Origin: G965229615 sp965229615
GTDB lineage: Bacteria > Pseudomonadota > Alphaproteobacteria > Rickettsiales > Midichloriaceae
Direction of reading: 5' to 3'
DNA length: 64,000 nt
Assembly (NCBI GenBank): GCA_965229615.1
Contig: OZ245890.1
Coordinates: 248,001 to 312,000, forward strand
Positions 28,631 to 38,680 of the stretch are shown in pieces. The notes under the pieces were generated by a model. The model was not told where the DNA came from, ran no database searches, and saw nothing but the letters and a program-made list of their open reading frames with translations. Every line of letters starts with the position of its first letter. Within the stretch, counting starts at the first letter, position 1. A program made the position numbers and the translations under genes.

Positions 28631-28930
28631 TTATTTCAATATTTTCTCCAATTTGCCCTCACTGTGCAATTGAGTGACTATATCACATCCTCCAATGAAT
28701 TCACCATTAAGGTATAGTTGTGGAATTGTTGGCCAATTGCTGAAAACTTTTATCCCTTCTCTGATTTCTGGGTCCTGTAAAACATCAACAACCGTGAAAT
28801 TAATACCAAGTTGATCAAGAATGTATATAACTCTACCAGAAAAACCACACATTGGCATTTCCTTTGTACCCTTCATAAATAGCACAATTTTATCTGAATT
28901 TATATATTGCTGTATTCTGTTATCTATCAT
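28631..28930 (-). CDS. grxD: monothiol glutaredoxin, Grx4/GrxD type
   Basis: This 99-residue protein has the single-cysteine active site CGFS (Cys28) in MKGTKEMPMCGFSGRV, the cis-proline region WPTIPQLYLNGEFIGGCD and the usual C-terminal helix. Such proteins carry [2Fe-2S] clusters as glutathione-bound dimers, and form heterodimers with BolA proteins. The bolA-like gene is directly upstream (7 bp), which supports a working Grx-BolA pair in iron-sulfur trafficking. Confidence 0.96.
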   Translation of the reverse strand: MIDNRIQQYINSDKIVLFMKGTKEMPMCGFSGRVIYILDQLGINFTVVDVLQDPEIREGIKVFSNWPTIPQLYLNGEFIGGCDIVTQLHSEGKLEKILK

Positions 28931-28937
28931 AATATTC

Positions 28938-29171
28938 CTACGACTTTATTTTAGTGTTGATTTTAAGTGCATGTAGTTCATTTCCCACGCAACTTCCCAA
29001 TGCATCATACACCATTCTATGTTGTTGTATGAGAGATAAATTTTCAAATTCTTTGCTAGCAATTGTCACTTCATAATGATTGTCATCACCTGCCATGTCA
29101 ACAAGTGATATCTCAGCATCAACAAATGCATTCGCGAGCATATCATATAGTTTTTCTCTTGAAATCGGCAT
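28938..29171 (-). CDS. BolA/IbaG family protein
   Basis: This 77-residue BolA-fold protein has the conserved His in DDNHYEVTIASKEFENLS and the end segment QQHRMVYDALG. BolA proteins bind monothiol glutaredoxin through a shared [2Fe-2S] cluster. It is the first gene of the bolA-grxD-rbfA-tsaC operon. The short length fits the IbaG/BolA2 branch better than BolA1. Confidence 0.92.
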   Translation of the reverse strand: MPISREKLYDMLANAFVDAEISLVDMAGDDNHYEVTIASKEFENLSLIQQHRMVYDALGSCVGNELHALKINTKIKS

Positions 29172-29295
29172 TTTTGAGCTCTTGATATATTTAGAAATAT
29201 AGTATTTATAACATAAAAATATATGAAATTACTCAGAATCCTTTGATTTTATTATGAGAGCTTTTATATTTCCATTGATACAGACAATACATTCA

Positions 29296-30147
29296 CTATT
29301 GATATAATAAAATACATTCCCATAAATCCAACATTCCATCAGCTTCACTATCACTCAGCCATCTATACTCTTCAACTAGTGTTTCCAGTTGTAATTTTTC
29401 CCTTGCTTCATTACATTCTGTATTGATTTGTGCGGCAGCTGTATAATGTATACCATAAAAATTAATACTACTGTCTTCACAAAATTCTCTTACAGACGTA
29501 AGATTCCGTACATGATCGTCTATAAAAACAATGGTTGATGGATGCAGGTTAATATTTTTCAAAGCAGCTTCTAGACATTCACCCTTGTCATTGCCATTTG
29601 TAAATATAATGCCATTATATAGCAATGCTGTTTCACCATCTCCTAGGAGCAGTAACTCTCTATAACATTCCGTGTTAAGTTGTGATAGTTTTGTAAAGTC
29701 AATACCAATCTTCAGCAAATCCCCTTCTCTCCATTCTTCAATACTCGCATAATTCACATTACCACCAGCAGGCATTTTACCAAACTCACAATGCGTTAGA
29801 GCGAGCGCTTTGATATTTTGATTTGCAATATAATTGATGACATCTTGCATATTTTTATCAACATTAGTGCGTTCAATGCAAAACGATAAAACTATTTCTA
29901 ATTTTTCATAATCAATCACAACATCATTATGTTTGTCTGCATAAGTGTCAAGGTATGACCATCGTGAATTATCTCCTGAGAGAATTGCATCCTTTGGATG
30001 CAACAACACTTCATCAACATCGAAAACGATGAGTGTGTCATTGTTAGCCACTCTTTTTATGAGATTTAATATATGTGTAATATTATCAGTTCGAGTAAGA
30101 GATGAGCTACCAGAGTTTATATATTGCTGTATTACACTATCTGACAT
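29296..30147 (-). CDS. DUF2608 HAD-like protein
   Basis: This 283-residue protein has a HAD-type motif I (TLIVFDVDEVLLHP, about residues 38-51) and a later acidic motif (TIVFIDDHVRNLTSV), matching the DUF2608 family found mostly in intracellular bacteria such as Rickettsiales, Legionella and Chlamydiae. The DxD pair suggests phosphatase chemistry, but the substrate is unknown. No signal peptide is visible. It stands alone between the bolA operon and nrdB. Confidence 0.85.
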   Translation of the reverse strand: MSDSVIQQYINSGSSSLTRTDNITHILNLIKRVANNDTLIVFDVDEVLLHPKDAILSGDNSRWSYLDTYADKHNDVVIDYEKLEIVLSFCIERTNVDKNMQDVINYIANQNIKALALTHCEFGKMPAGGNVNYASIEEWREGDLLKIGIDFTKLSQLNTECYRELLLLGDGETALLYNGIIFTNGNDKGECLEAALKNINLHPSTIVFIDDHVRNLTSVREFCEDSSINFYGIHYTAAAQINTECNEAREKLQLETLVEEYRWLSDSEADGMLDLWECILLYQ

Positions 30148-30314
30148 AATGATTTAAGGATTTTTAAATATACTGATTTTATGGTATGTATTGCCTAAGT
30201 TAAAGCAAAGATGCAATGCATTGTATATTATTATTTATTAACATTCAAGTGGCATAAAGATGATATGGATTTAAATATGAAAAACAACCTTAAGCATTTT
30301 GCATATAGAAGAAA

Positions 30315-30343
30315 TTTATAGTATAGCTTCACTATGATATAAT
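30315..30343 (+). promoter_or_regulatory. sigma-70-type promoter of nrdB
   Basis: TTTATA (30315-30320) and TATAAT (30338-30343) are separated by 17 bp, about 20 bp before the nrdB ATG, giving a very short leader. Confidence 0.55.
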
Positions 30344-30363
30344 AAAAGGGATTTTCATAAATC

Positions 30364-31344
30364 ATGTCACTACTGTCAGCAGAACCATTTTATAAACCAT
30401 TTCATTATCCATGGGCATATGATGCATGGCTAATACAACAGCGTCTGCATTGGTTACCGCAAGAAGTCTCAATGTCAGATGATGTCAAGAATTGGAAGGA
30501 TGATCTAACAGAACAAGAAAGACATTTACTTACACAAATTCTTCGTTTTTTCACACAGGCAGATGTAGAAGTGAACAACTGTTATATGAAAAATTATGCC
30601 AGAATTTTTCAGCCAATAGAGGTACAAATGATGTTATCTGCTTTCTCTAATATGGAAACAATACATATTGCAGCATATTCTCATTTGCTTGATACACTTG
30701 GCATGCCAGAAGTTGAGTACAGAGCGTTTATGGAATATGAAGAAATGAAGGCAAAGTACGATTACATGCAAACATTTAATATTAGTTCGAAGGTTGATAT
30801 AGCCAAAACTTTAGCAGTGTTTGGTGCGTTCACAGAGGGGCTACAGCTATTTGCATCATTTGCTATGTTGTTGAACTTTCAGAGGTTTGGAAAGATGAAA
30901 GGTATGGGGCAAATCGTTACCTGGTCTGTACGTGATGAAACATTGCATACAGAATCCATTATAAAGTTATTCTTAACCTTTGTAAGTGAAAACCCTGAAA
31001 TATGGACTGATGAACTACAGAGCTTTTTATATGAAGCATGTGATGTGATTGTACAGCATGAGGATGCCTTTATCAATTTAGCCTTCGAGTTTGGTGGTGC
31101 AATAGAAGGTATGTCACCAGAAGATATCAAGCAATACATTAGATATATTGCAAATAGACGTTTAAAGCAACTTAATTTAAAGGAACTGTATGCAACAAAG
31201 AAAAACCCCCTACCTTGGATGGATGAAGTACTGAACTCACCTGAGCATACGAATTTTTTTGAAAATAGAGCAACTGAATACTCAAGAGCAGCAACACAAG
31301 GCACTTGGAGTGAAGTGTTTGCAGAATATGATGCAAGCAAGTAA
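30364..31344 (+). CDS. nrdB: ribonucleotide reductase beta subunit, class I
   Basis: The beta subunit holds the diiron-tyrosyl radical cofactor that NrdA uses to reduce ribonucleotides. The 326-residue protein has iron-ligand segments TQADVEVNNCY, METIHIAAYSHLL and VRDETLHTESI. In ETIHIAAY the Glu, His and radical Tyr are spaced as in E. coli E115/H118/Y122, so it looks like a tyrosyl-radical enzyme rather than the Phe-containing class Ic form. nrdA is not adjacent. Confidence 0.96.
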   Translation: MSLLSAEPFYKPFHYPWAYDAWLIQQRLHWLPQEVSMSDDVKNWKDDLTEQERHLLTQILRFFTQADVEVNNCYMKNYARIFQPIEVQMMLSAFSNMETIHIAAYSHLLDTLGMPEVEYRAFMEYEEMKAKYDYMQTFNISSKVDIAKTLAVFGAFTEGLQLFASFAMLLNFQRFGKMKGMGQIVTWSVRDETLHTESIIKLFLTFVSENPEIWTDELQSFLYEACDVIVQHEDAFINLAFEFGGAIEGMSPEDIKQYIRYIANRRLKQLNLKELYATKKNPLPWMDEVLNSPEHTNFFENRATEYSRAATQGTWSEVFAEYDASK

Positions 31345-31481
31345 ATAATATCTAGACATACTGCTGATTTTAATGTTATATACTAAAGTACATTATAAAA
31401 ACTTAATAGGAAGTAAAACAGAGACCAGCTGATTACTATAAATATGAGAGGACTTCCACAATAAACTTAAATAGAAGATAA

Positions 31482-32099
31482 ATGTCAAGACGTCATAATA
31501 GTAAGGAAAAAATCACCAGAAGACTTGGAGTTAATCTATGGGGAAAACCAGGTTGCAGTGCTGACAAGAGAAATTACCCACCAGGTGCACATGGTAGAAC
31601 GGGCTACAAGAGATCAACAGATTATGGAGTACAGCTCTTAGCTAAGCAAAAACTAATGAAATATTATGGTGATATTACTGAGAAACAATTTCGAGGCATG
31701 TATAAGGAAGCTGTGAGAAGAAAGGGTGATACAAGTGAAAATCTTGTAGGGTTGTTGGAATCACGACTTGATGCATTCGTGTATCGCAACGGTTTTGTAC
31801 CAACGATTTTCGCAGCAAGACAGTTTGTGAATCATAAACATGTTAAGGTTAATGGCCGTAAGGTAAACATACCAAGCTACATTCTAAGGCCAGGTGATGT
31901 GATTGAGTTAACAGATAAGGCCAAGCAAATGGTGCTGGTAATAGAATCAACATCTTCCAACAATAATCCTATACCATCATACAGCGAATTTGATATACAT
32001 AATATGACAGCAAAATACTTGAAGGTGCCAATGCTTGAGGAAATACCATATCCAGTACAAATGGATCCACATCTTGTTATTGAGTTCTACTCAAGATGA
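31482..32099 (+). CDS. rpsD: ribosomal protein uS4
   Basis: uS4 nucleates 30S assembly and can repress its own synthesis. The 205-residue protein starts MSRRHNSKEKITRRLG and has the S4 domain (about residues 95-160; LESRLDAFVYRNGF, NHKHVKVNGRKVNIPSY) and the ending HLVIEFYSR. Length is standard for alphaproteobacteria. It is separate from the rpsM-rpsK-rpoA cluster, as usual in this class. Confidence 0.98.
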   Translation: MSRRHNSKEKITRRLGVNLWGKPGCSADKRNYPPGAHGRTGYKRSTDYGVQLLAKQKLMKYYGDITEKQFRGMYKEAVRRKGDTSENLVGLLESRLDAFVYRNGFVPTIFAARQFVNHKHVKVNGRKVNIPSYILRPGDVIELTDKAKQMVLVIESTSSNNNPIPSYSEFDIHNMTAKYLKVPMLEEIPYPVQMDPHLVIEFYSR

Positions 32100-32178
32100 C
32101 AGTCAAGTGCAAGTTGATGTATGGTCAACTTGTTAGTCTATACAAATATTATATATAAACGAATATCTATTACTAAAT

Positions 32179-32457
32179 ATGGCAAATCATGAATCCGCTA
32201 AAAAGGCACACAGACAATCGCTAGTTAGAGCTGCTAGAAATCGCAGCATTAAAAATCGTGTCAAAACATTTATAGTGCATTTTAAGAGTAAAGTTGCTGA
32301 GGGAAACCTAGAAAATGCAACGTTAGCTTTTAGGAATGCAGAATCAGAGCTGATGAGTAGCGTTAGTAAGGGAGTACTAAAACTTAACACTGCATCACGT
32401 AAGGTAAGTAGACTCTGTCACTTGCTTAAGGAATTAGAACAACATGGTGCGGCTTAA
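32179..32457 (+). CDS. rpsT: ribosomal protein bS20
   Basis: This 92-residue small basic protein binds 16S rRNA. The start MANHESAKKAHRQSLVRAARN and the end KGVLKLNTASRKVSRLCHLL are typical. It lies 80 bp after rpsD. Confidence 0.96.
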   Translation: MANHESAKKAHRQSLVRAARNRSIKNRVKTFIVHFKSKVAEGNLENATLAFRNAESELMSSVSKGVLKLNTASRKVSRLCHLLKELEQHGAA

Positions 32458-32661
32458 CCTGTATAACCTCTTGATGCAATAGTCTACTTTTGTGAAAGTG
32501 ATAGCACTTTTCATATTAAAGTCATGCTTATCATCGAATTCTTGAATTCATATGTATGAAACTGTTGAGAAACATAACGGTTTTTAGTACACTATTTGTA
32601 TTAAGATTACTAGGTTATGATTTCTACCTAGTATGTAGCGAAATCCAGACTTCGACTTCAA

Positions 32662-35100
32662 ATGACAGATAACACAATAGGCATTCTCACAAGTGGTCTA
32701 AAAAAAACAAGGCAGCAAATCGAAGTATCAATGCATAATATCACAAATGCAGATACTCCAAATTACAGCACAAAAATACTTGATACATCTGCTGCAATAT
32801 CAGGGAATACTCTGCAAGGTGTACAGGTTGATGCAATAAGAAGCAGAACTGATACAGTACTACAGCAACAATTGCTCAATGCGAAGTCTCAGTTTGTAAT
32901 GTATAACGCAATAACTGAAAGTTATAAGAGAATACAAGATGCTTTTGCGCTACCAGGTAGTGATCAAGGTCTTATCAATCATATAAGTGGTTTTTTTGGC
33001 GCTATAAATAGCCTATCGCTTGATCCATCTAGTGATAACATGAGAAATGATATGGTCGATAAGGCTAATAATATTGCAAGATATATTAGCGACCTGTCAC
33101 TGACTTTAAATAAAGAGCGTTATGATGCTGATCATGAGGTTGCTAAGTCATTATGGCGTGTCAATGATGTATTGTCGACACTGCATCAACTGAGTACTAA
33201 ACGCTTGACACAGAAGTATGGGTCAGTGCAGTATAGCCAAACAGAGGATGATATTAATACAGCACTGCAAGAACTCTCTAAATACTTTGAAGTAACACAT
33301 TATTATGATGACAATAGAATACTGCGTGTTGCTCTCAAGGAAAATGGGCAAGAGATAGTAGGTAAACAACTGTATAGTTTCGACTATGCTCCTGCAAAAA
33401 GCATCACAGATTTTGTTGAGGAAAATAGTCTCAATCCAATATACCTAATTTCAAGATCAGTTACAGGTCAACATCAGCAACAATCAATGTTAGTATCTGG
33501 TGGTCCAAGCTCTGATGTGACATATAATCTATCAGGAGGATTGGTTAGTGGTCTTATGCAATTGCGTGATATAGAAATACCTAGGATAGCTGCAACGGTT
33601 GATGAAATTGCTTTAAATATTGCAAAAGAAATAAATATCATACACAATAGGGGCAATGGCTTCGAACCGATGAAGGAGCTACTTGGTACAGTTGGTGTAC
33701 GTCAGTATGATAATATGATTGCGAATGGTAAAATACTAGTTAATGCAATGACAGACGATGGCACACCAATTGCTACTGGTTTTTATGGTCAAGTTCCCGC
33801 ACTACAGCTTGATTTATCGGCGTTTTCAACAAGTATAATACCAGGAGCATTCAATGTGCGAGGTATTGTTGATGAAATCAATAGGTATTTCACAACAGCA
33901 TCACATGGAAATAGATTAGATATTAATGGTTTTCACAACATACAGCTAGCAGCAACATCTCGTGATACTACTGTTGGTAGCACACTTGAGTTGGATTTTG
34001 ATCTACTTGCATATACTCTTGAAGATGGGGTACAGGATATGAAATTATATGTTAATAGTGTGGATGTAACCGATAGTAATGGTAATGCGATACTAAGCAC
34101 TACTACAAATTTAGGTAATGCTTATACTGTGCAAAATGGCTCCTATGAACGTACAGGTCGTAATGGCGGCCCAAAAATAAGTATTCCGAATACTGCAAAC
34201 TACCCCCTCACTGTAAAGGTTGATATGAAAACAATAGTTAATGGTGTTGAAACCATAGCAACTGTTAACTACAAAATAGATGAACCAACAGCAACTGATG
34301 TATCGAATTTAAATGGTATCTTAAATAAAAGATTCCAACCTGTTTCATCATCTGATAATGTGTCAATAAAAAGTGGATCACTTAGCAATTCGGTTATAAA
34401 AGCATCGATTGTAGATGAGTATGGTGTAGAGCTTTCCACTGCAGATACAAACACATTAGGTTTTCTCAAGATAGAGAGTGTGCTAAAAAATACTGGTGTT
34501 GCAGTAAACCAACTTGAGAGTAACATAACATCCTCAGATAATAAATCCATCGGTGGTGGGTTTTGTAGTGCATTCGGATTGAATGATGCATTCATATTTA
34601 CAAAACATAATAGAGCAGATCACCTCAAAAATGTTGCTAGATACGTGAAGTTAAATGATACCATCATTAAAAACCCGAATGCTTTTTCTGTTGGTACGAT
34701 GCAACCATATAGAAGAGGGAATATTAACAGAGATGCTCCAGCAATCTTTTTCAGCATTGGTGTTGGCGATACAACCTTTGTTACAGATTATCAGAATCTA
34801 GAACGTAAGAGGATAAATTTTAGTGATAATGACAATATTGATTCCAGAGTTACAACAATTAAAGGCTATGCACTGGATATTGTGAGTGTCACAAATATCA
34901 AGACAATAAATTTTGATGTTAAAACAAATTACAGTGAACAATTACAAAATACATTTGCAGATGAGCTTTCAGCAAAAACTGGTGTTAACAAGGATGATGA
35001 AATAATCTATGCTACACAATGTAGAAATGCATTGAGTTTCCTATCCAAGGGCACCAAGATAGCATTGGCAGTCAACGAAATAATCTTTGATATTTTCTAA
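32662..35100 (+). CDS. flgK: flagellar hook-associated protein 1 (FlgK)
   Basis: FlgK is the first junction protein between hook and filament. The 812-residue protein has the conserved N-terminal rod/hook signature (GILTSGLKKTRQQIEVSMHNITNADTP, here split by residue 20) and a C-terminal helix ending in ALAVNEIIFDIF that would pair with it in the coiled-coil core. The long middle region is poorly conserved, which is normal for FlgK, but 812 residues is long for the family. flgL follows 5 bp later; no other hook or filament gene is adjacent. Confidence 0.85.
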   Translation: MTDNTIGILTSGLKKTRQQIEVSMHNITNADTPNYSTKILDTSAAISGNTLQGVQVDAIRSRTDTVLQQQLLNAKSQFVMYNAITESYKRIQDAFALPGSDQGLINHISGFFGAINSLSLDPSSDNMRNDMVDKANNIARYISDLSLTLNKERYDADHEVAKSLWRVNDVLSTLHQLSTKRLTQKYGSVQYSQTEDDINTALQELSKYFEVTHYYDDNRILRVALKENGQEIVGKQLYSFDYAPAKSITDFVEENSLNPIYLISRSVTGQHQQQSMLVSGGPSSDVTYNLSGGLVSGLMQLRDIEIPRIAATVDEIALNIAKEINIIHNRGNGFEPMKELLGTVGVRQYDNMIANGKILVNAMTDDGTPIATGFYGQVPALQLDLSAFSTSIIPGAFNVRGIVDEINRYFTTASHGNRLDINGFHNIQLAATSRDTTVGSTLELDFDLLAYTLEDGVQDMKLYVNSVDVTDSNGNAILSTTTNLGNAYTVQNGSYERTGRNGGPKISIPNTANYPLTVKVDMKTIVNGVETIATVNYKIDEPTATDVSNLNGILNKRFQPVSSSDNVSIKSGSLSNSVIKASIVDEYGVELSTADTNTLGFLKIESVLKNTGVAVNQLESNITSSDNKSIGGGFCSAFGLNDAFIFTKHNRADHLKNVARYVKLNDTIIKNPNAFSVGTMQPYRRGNINRDAPAIFFSIGVGDTTFVTDYQNLERKRINFSDNDNIDSRVTTIKGYALDIVSVTNIKTINFDVKTNYSEQLQNTFADELSAKTGVNKDDEIIYATQCRNALSFLSKGTKIALAVNEIIFDIF

Positions 35101-35105
35101 TACAT

Positions 35106-36047
35106 ATGCATAACATTACAACCAGTGTTAGTGATGCAGCAATGCAGCAAAAGCTAACACGTTCATTACATAAACATAAAACAAAAATGCATGAAATTGC
35201 AGCAAGTAGCACATCTGACATTAAATATCAACACTACTATCAGATGGATCCAAAAGCTGCAGATCAAAGTATGCAGGTTGAGAATGATATTATGTCAAAC
35301 CATAAAAGTGCAGCAAATTATGAGTGGATGTTGAACGTTCTAAAATCACAAGAAGCTTCAGTTAAAAGGATCTTTGACTTAACAACTGAAACACGTGAGC
35401 TTGTTGCGGTTGCTGCGAACCACCAAGGTAATGCAGCAAAACCAGCTTTGGATGTAAGTAGTGAAAGTATATTATCACGTCTTCAGAGTGAAATGCGTGC
35501 TATGAATTTTAATATCAATATTTGGAATGGCTCGCGCACTAATGAAGCAGCAGTGGATGATATAGTTAATATAACAAATGTTGAGCAAAATATTCCAACA
35601 ACTCAATACTATCTTGGTGATGATTTCGAACTGAAAATTCATATCAATGGCGAGGAATATGTATATGGCAACAGAGCTGATCAAGAATGCTTTAAAGATC
35701 TAATTGGTGTATTGCATCTACTTAGAAATGCTCAAGACCAATATGGCAATATAAATAAGGATGAAGTGCATAAAGCTGCTGAGATGCTTGATGGTGTACC
35801 AGGAGCTTTCAGCGACATGTTGGTCAAGGTTGGTAATGTGCAGAATATTGTAATGAAATCGATAGATGAATGTAATAATAACATTGCTAAATTAGGTGAA
35901 GTTTATACAAGTGGTTCATTGAATGGTATGAATGATGAAATGCGTGCACTAGCAGTTATTGACGTTGCAGATGTCAGTAGGATAATTAAAAGCATTGTAT
36001 ATATAAAGAAAATATTGGATAGTACAAACGTGCTAGATGAGTTGTAA
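35106..36047 (+). CDS. flgL: flagellar hook-associated protein 3 (FlgL)
   Basis: This 313-residue flagellin-like protein follows flgK by 5 bp. The N-terminal helix region (ITTSVSDAAMQQKLTRSLHKH) and the C-terminal helix (VADVSRIIKSIVYIKKILDST) fit FlgL, the second hook-filament junction protein. The sequence is divergent, so the call depends on flgK linkage and architecture. It ends 1 bp before the convergent acpS stop. Confidence 0.75.
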   Translation: MHNITTSVSDAAMQQKLTRSLHKHKTKMHEIAASSTSDIKYQHYYQMDPKAADQSMQVENDIMSNHKSAANYEWMLNVLKSQEASVKRIFDLTTETRELVAVAANHQGNAAKPALDVSSESILSRLQSEMRAMNFNINIWNGSRTNEAAVDDIVNITNVEQNIPTTQYYLGDDFELKIHINGEEYVYGNRADQECFKDLIGVLHLLRNAQDQYGNINKDEVHKAAEMLDGVPGAFSDMLVKVGNVQNIVMKSIDECNNNIAKLGEVYTSGSLNGMNDEMRALAVIDVADVSRIIKSIVYIKKILDSTNVLDEL

Positions 36048-36048
36048 A

Positions 36049-36429
36049 CTAGTGTGAGATGACAACATATGCCATTGCAATTGGAAAATCATCTGAAAGT
36101 GATACATGAGCTGTTACAGCTTCATTCAAGAAAAGATTTTGCAGTTTAGCTATTGTTTTATTACTGAAATATGGTTTTCCGTCACAGCTTTTCAAAACTT
36201 CTATATCATTGAATTTAAAATCCTTTCCTATGCCCTTGCCAATAGCCTTGCCAAAGGCTTCTTTTGCAGCATAACGCTTTGCTATATATGCTTCTTGCGT
36301 TTCAGTTGGCATCAGTACTATTTCGTGTTTTGAGAGAATGCGTCTGAGAAACTTCACACCATGCTGAGCATATAATGCTGATATGCGCGGAATCTGCACC
36401 ACATCACAACCAATACCAATAATTGTCAT
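36049..36429 (-). CDS. acpS: holo-[acyl-carrier-protein] synthase
   Basis: AcpS attaches 4'-phosphopantetheine from CoA to acyl carrier protein. The 126-residue protein has the Mg-binding IGCDVVQIPRI and the catalytic YIAKRYAAKEAFGKAIGKG. Length is normal. It is downstream of dapD on the same strand, with a 146-bp gap that holds no intact gene. Confidence 0.96.
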   Translation of the reverse strand: MTIIGIGCDVVQIPRISALYAQHGVKFLRRILSKHEIVLMPTETQEAYIAKRYAAKEAFGKAIGKGIGKDFKFNDIEVLKSCDGKPYFSNKTIAKLQNLFLNEAVTAHVSLSDDFPIAMAYVVISH

Positions 36430-36575
36430 TGCCTAGATTTATTTGGTTAAACTATAGTATTAAATATTTATACTTTGTCACACTAACAGCATACTCTCAA
36501 ATTACAGCTACCTTTCCATCTGGACTCATACTGAATACTGATAAATTGAATTTTTTCGAAAAGTAATTATTACTC

Positions 36576-37406
36576 TCATCTTAACAGTTCATTTATACCA
36601 ACACGCTCTCTAGTCTGCATGTCTGCATATTTCGCTATCAGGGCGCATGACATATATGATTGTTTTGTATTTTGTATTGCACCACTTACTACAACTGCAT
36701 TTTCAGGTATATAACCGTAGCTGATCATATCGCTCATAGCGTCATATATTTTAGTTGACGTTGATATATTGACACCAGCAGCTAAAACTGCTCCTGTACC
36801 TATTCTCACACCATCTGTAACACTGCAATTTGCACCAATAAATACATTATCTTCTACTATTACTGGTTTTTCACTGAATGGCTCTAATACTCCGCCTATT
36901 GTTGTGCCAGCACCAATGTGGCATCTTTCACCAACGTATGCACAACTACCAATTGTAACATTTATATCTATCATTGTACCTGTTCCAATGCAAGCTCCAA
37001 TATTAATGAATGATGGCATCACAACACAGTGTGGTGCTATGTGTACGCCATGGCGTACTATGGCTCCAGGCACAACTCTGATGTTTGCATTGATAAAATC
37101 ACTTTCAGTCCATGAATGAAACTTCAGTGGCACTTTATCATATCCTATTGCAATGCTACTATCAGATGCTTGTAATACTATTAGTTTTGATTGTGAAGTC
37201 TTTATATACAAGACTATTGCCTTGCGAATCCAACTATTTATCTGCCATTCACTTGCATTAGAGTCATCCTTCTCACATACTGATATTGTGCCAGCATCAA
37301 CCATTTCAACAACTCTTGAAGCAATATCTCTGACGACGTTTACATCATAACTATTGCCAGACATAATATCTTCCCAGTATTTATCAACCGCTAATGAAAT
37401 CTCCAT
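36576..37406 (-). CDS. dapD: tetrahydrodipicolinate N-succinyltransferase
   Basis: DapD succinylates tetrahydrodipicolinate in the succinylase route to meso-diaminopimelate and lysine. The 276-residue protein has a left-handed beta-helix built from hexapeptide repeats (about residues 110-230; VVMPSFINIGACIGTGTMID, GGVLEPF) and the family ending VGINELLR. With dapF in this window it indicates synthesis of DAP for peptidoglycan. It follows mrp by 21 bp. Confidence 0.97.
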   Translation of the reverse strand: MEISLAVDKYWEDIMSGNSYDVNVVRDIASRVVEMVDAGTISVCEKDDSNASEWQINSWIRKAIVLYIKTSQSKLIVLQASDSSIAIGYDKVPLKFHSWTESDFINANIRVVPGAIVRHGVHIAPHCVVMPSFINIGACIGTGTMIDINVTIGSCAYVGERCHIGAGTTIGGVLEPFSEKPVIVEDNVFIGANCSVTDGVRIGTGAVLAAGVNISTSTKIYDAMSDMISYGYIPENAVVVSGAIQNTKQSYMSCALIAKYADMQTRERVGINELLR

Positions 37407-37427
37407 ATACTAAAAATTGAATTATTG

Positions 37428-38546
37428 TTATTTAAGCATCCTAACAATGATCTCACAAATATTTTGCATAACTAACTTATATGCAGTATCTGTATTTTGC
37501 CACCACTTCATATTACCAGCATCAAATGCTGCAGACATTTCAGGTATGAACGGTATTGTACCTAGAAGAGGTATGCTGTGTTCTGTTGAATATTTCGCAA
37601 CATGCCCTTCACCAAATATGAATTTTTTTTGTTCATCTGAAACGATATAACTCATGTTTTCTATTATACCCAATATTTTAACATTCAATTTGTGCAACAT
37701 ATCAACAGATTTGTGAGCATTCAACAGTGCTAGCTTTTGTGGTGTTGAAACTATTACAGCACCATCAATGATATAATTTTCTATCAAACTAAGATGTACA
37801 TCGCCTGTACCTGGTGGCGTATCTATTACTAAAAAATCTAACTCGGACTTCATTAGCTGTAATTTCACAAGGCGCCAATCAGTGCCCATCAATAATTGAT
37901 ACAGCATTTTTGTAACCATTGGACCACGCCATACAAGCGCATCGTTTGTGTTCATAATAAATCCCATTGACATGATGTTAATGCCATGTTTTTTCTGTGG
38001 TAGAAATACATTATTTTGTATTATGGGATTATCTGTTATGCCAAATATTTGCTGTATTGATGGACCGTATATATCAGCATCTAATAAACCAACATTATAA
38101 CCTGCCATTTGTAAGAACATAGCAATGTTTGCACTTACACTTGATTTACCAACCCCTCCCTTGCCGGAACACACCATGATTGTTTTCTTCACATTTGGTA
38201 TTTGTATTCTTTGTTTTTTTTGCTTTCTCACGTTTTCATGTTGTTTCTGCGATGTGTTTGTATGTACATTTAAATGATGTTGTTTTGACTCAATAGCAGT
38301 AACGTAAACTTCTCTTATGAAACTATGATTTGTTTTATTTAATGCGCAGTCGATACTATTTTCTAAATCTTGTGTCAGTTTTTCTACAGATTTTCTATCT
38401 ATATTGTTTGTATTAGTATTAATAAAAACATACAGCTTGTTACTATTAACAAACAACCTTTCAAATTGATACAAGGATTGGCAATTTTGAGCATTACGAT
38501 ATATAATACTGCGTACCAATTCTTCTAGCTCATTATGATCTTGCAT
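37428..38546 (-). CDS. mrp: Mrp/ApbC iron-sulfur carrier P-loop ATPase
   Basis: This 372-residue protein has an N-terminal MIP18-like segment (about residues 1-90), a basic Gln/Lys-rich linker, and the Mrp/NBP35 ATPase domain with deviant Walker A CSGKGGVGKSSVSANIA, DADIYGPSIQ and DTPPGTGD. The usual metal-binding CxxC near the end is not seen: the segment corresponding to it reads ENMSYIVSDEQKK, without cysteines. It probably loads Fe-S clusters, but cluster binding through CxxC may be lost. Confidence 0.92.
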   Translation of the reverse strand: MQDHNELEELVRSIIYRNAQNCQSLYQFERLFVNSNKLYVFINTNTNNIDRKSVEKLTQDLENSIDCALNKTNHSFIREVYVTAIESKQHHLNVHTNTSQKQHENVRKQKKQRIQIPNVKKTIMVCSGKGGVGKSSVSANIAMFLQMAGYNVGLLDADIYGPSIQQIFGITDNPIIQNNVFLPQKKHGINIMSMGFIMNTNDALVWRGPMVTKMLYQLLMGTDWRLVKLQLMKSELDFLVIDTPPGTGDVHLSLIENYIIDGAVIVSTPQKLALLNAHKSVDMLHKLNVKILGIIENMSYIVSDEQKKFIFGEGHVAKYSTEHSIPLLGTIPFIPEMSAAFDAGNMKWWQNTDTAYKLVMQNICEIIVRMLK

Positions 38547-38680
38547 AGTAAGTATGTATTATCACCCTTGTGAAGTCGTATCTACTCATTGGTTATTGAT
38601 TTCACAAGTATTTATCTATATACATTTTAGTTAGCTTTATATAAATCAATCATAAGAAGTAGTATATATTAAAAAACAAT

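Noticed and set aside
36430..36575. open minus-strand fragment between dapD and acpS (ending SPDGKVAVI)
   Set aside because: It has no start in frame and is too short; possibly decayed sequence.
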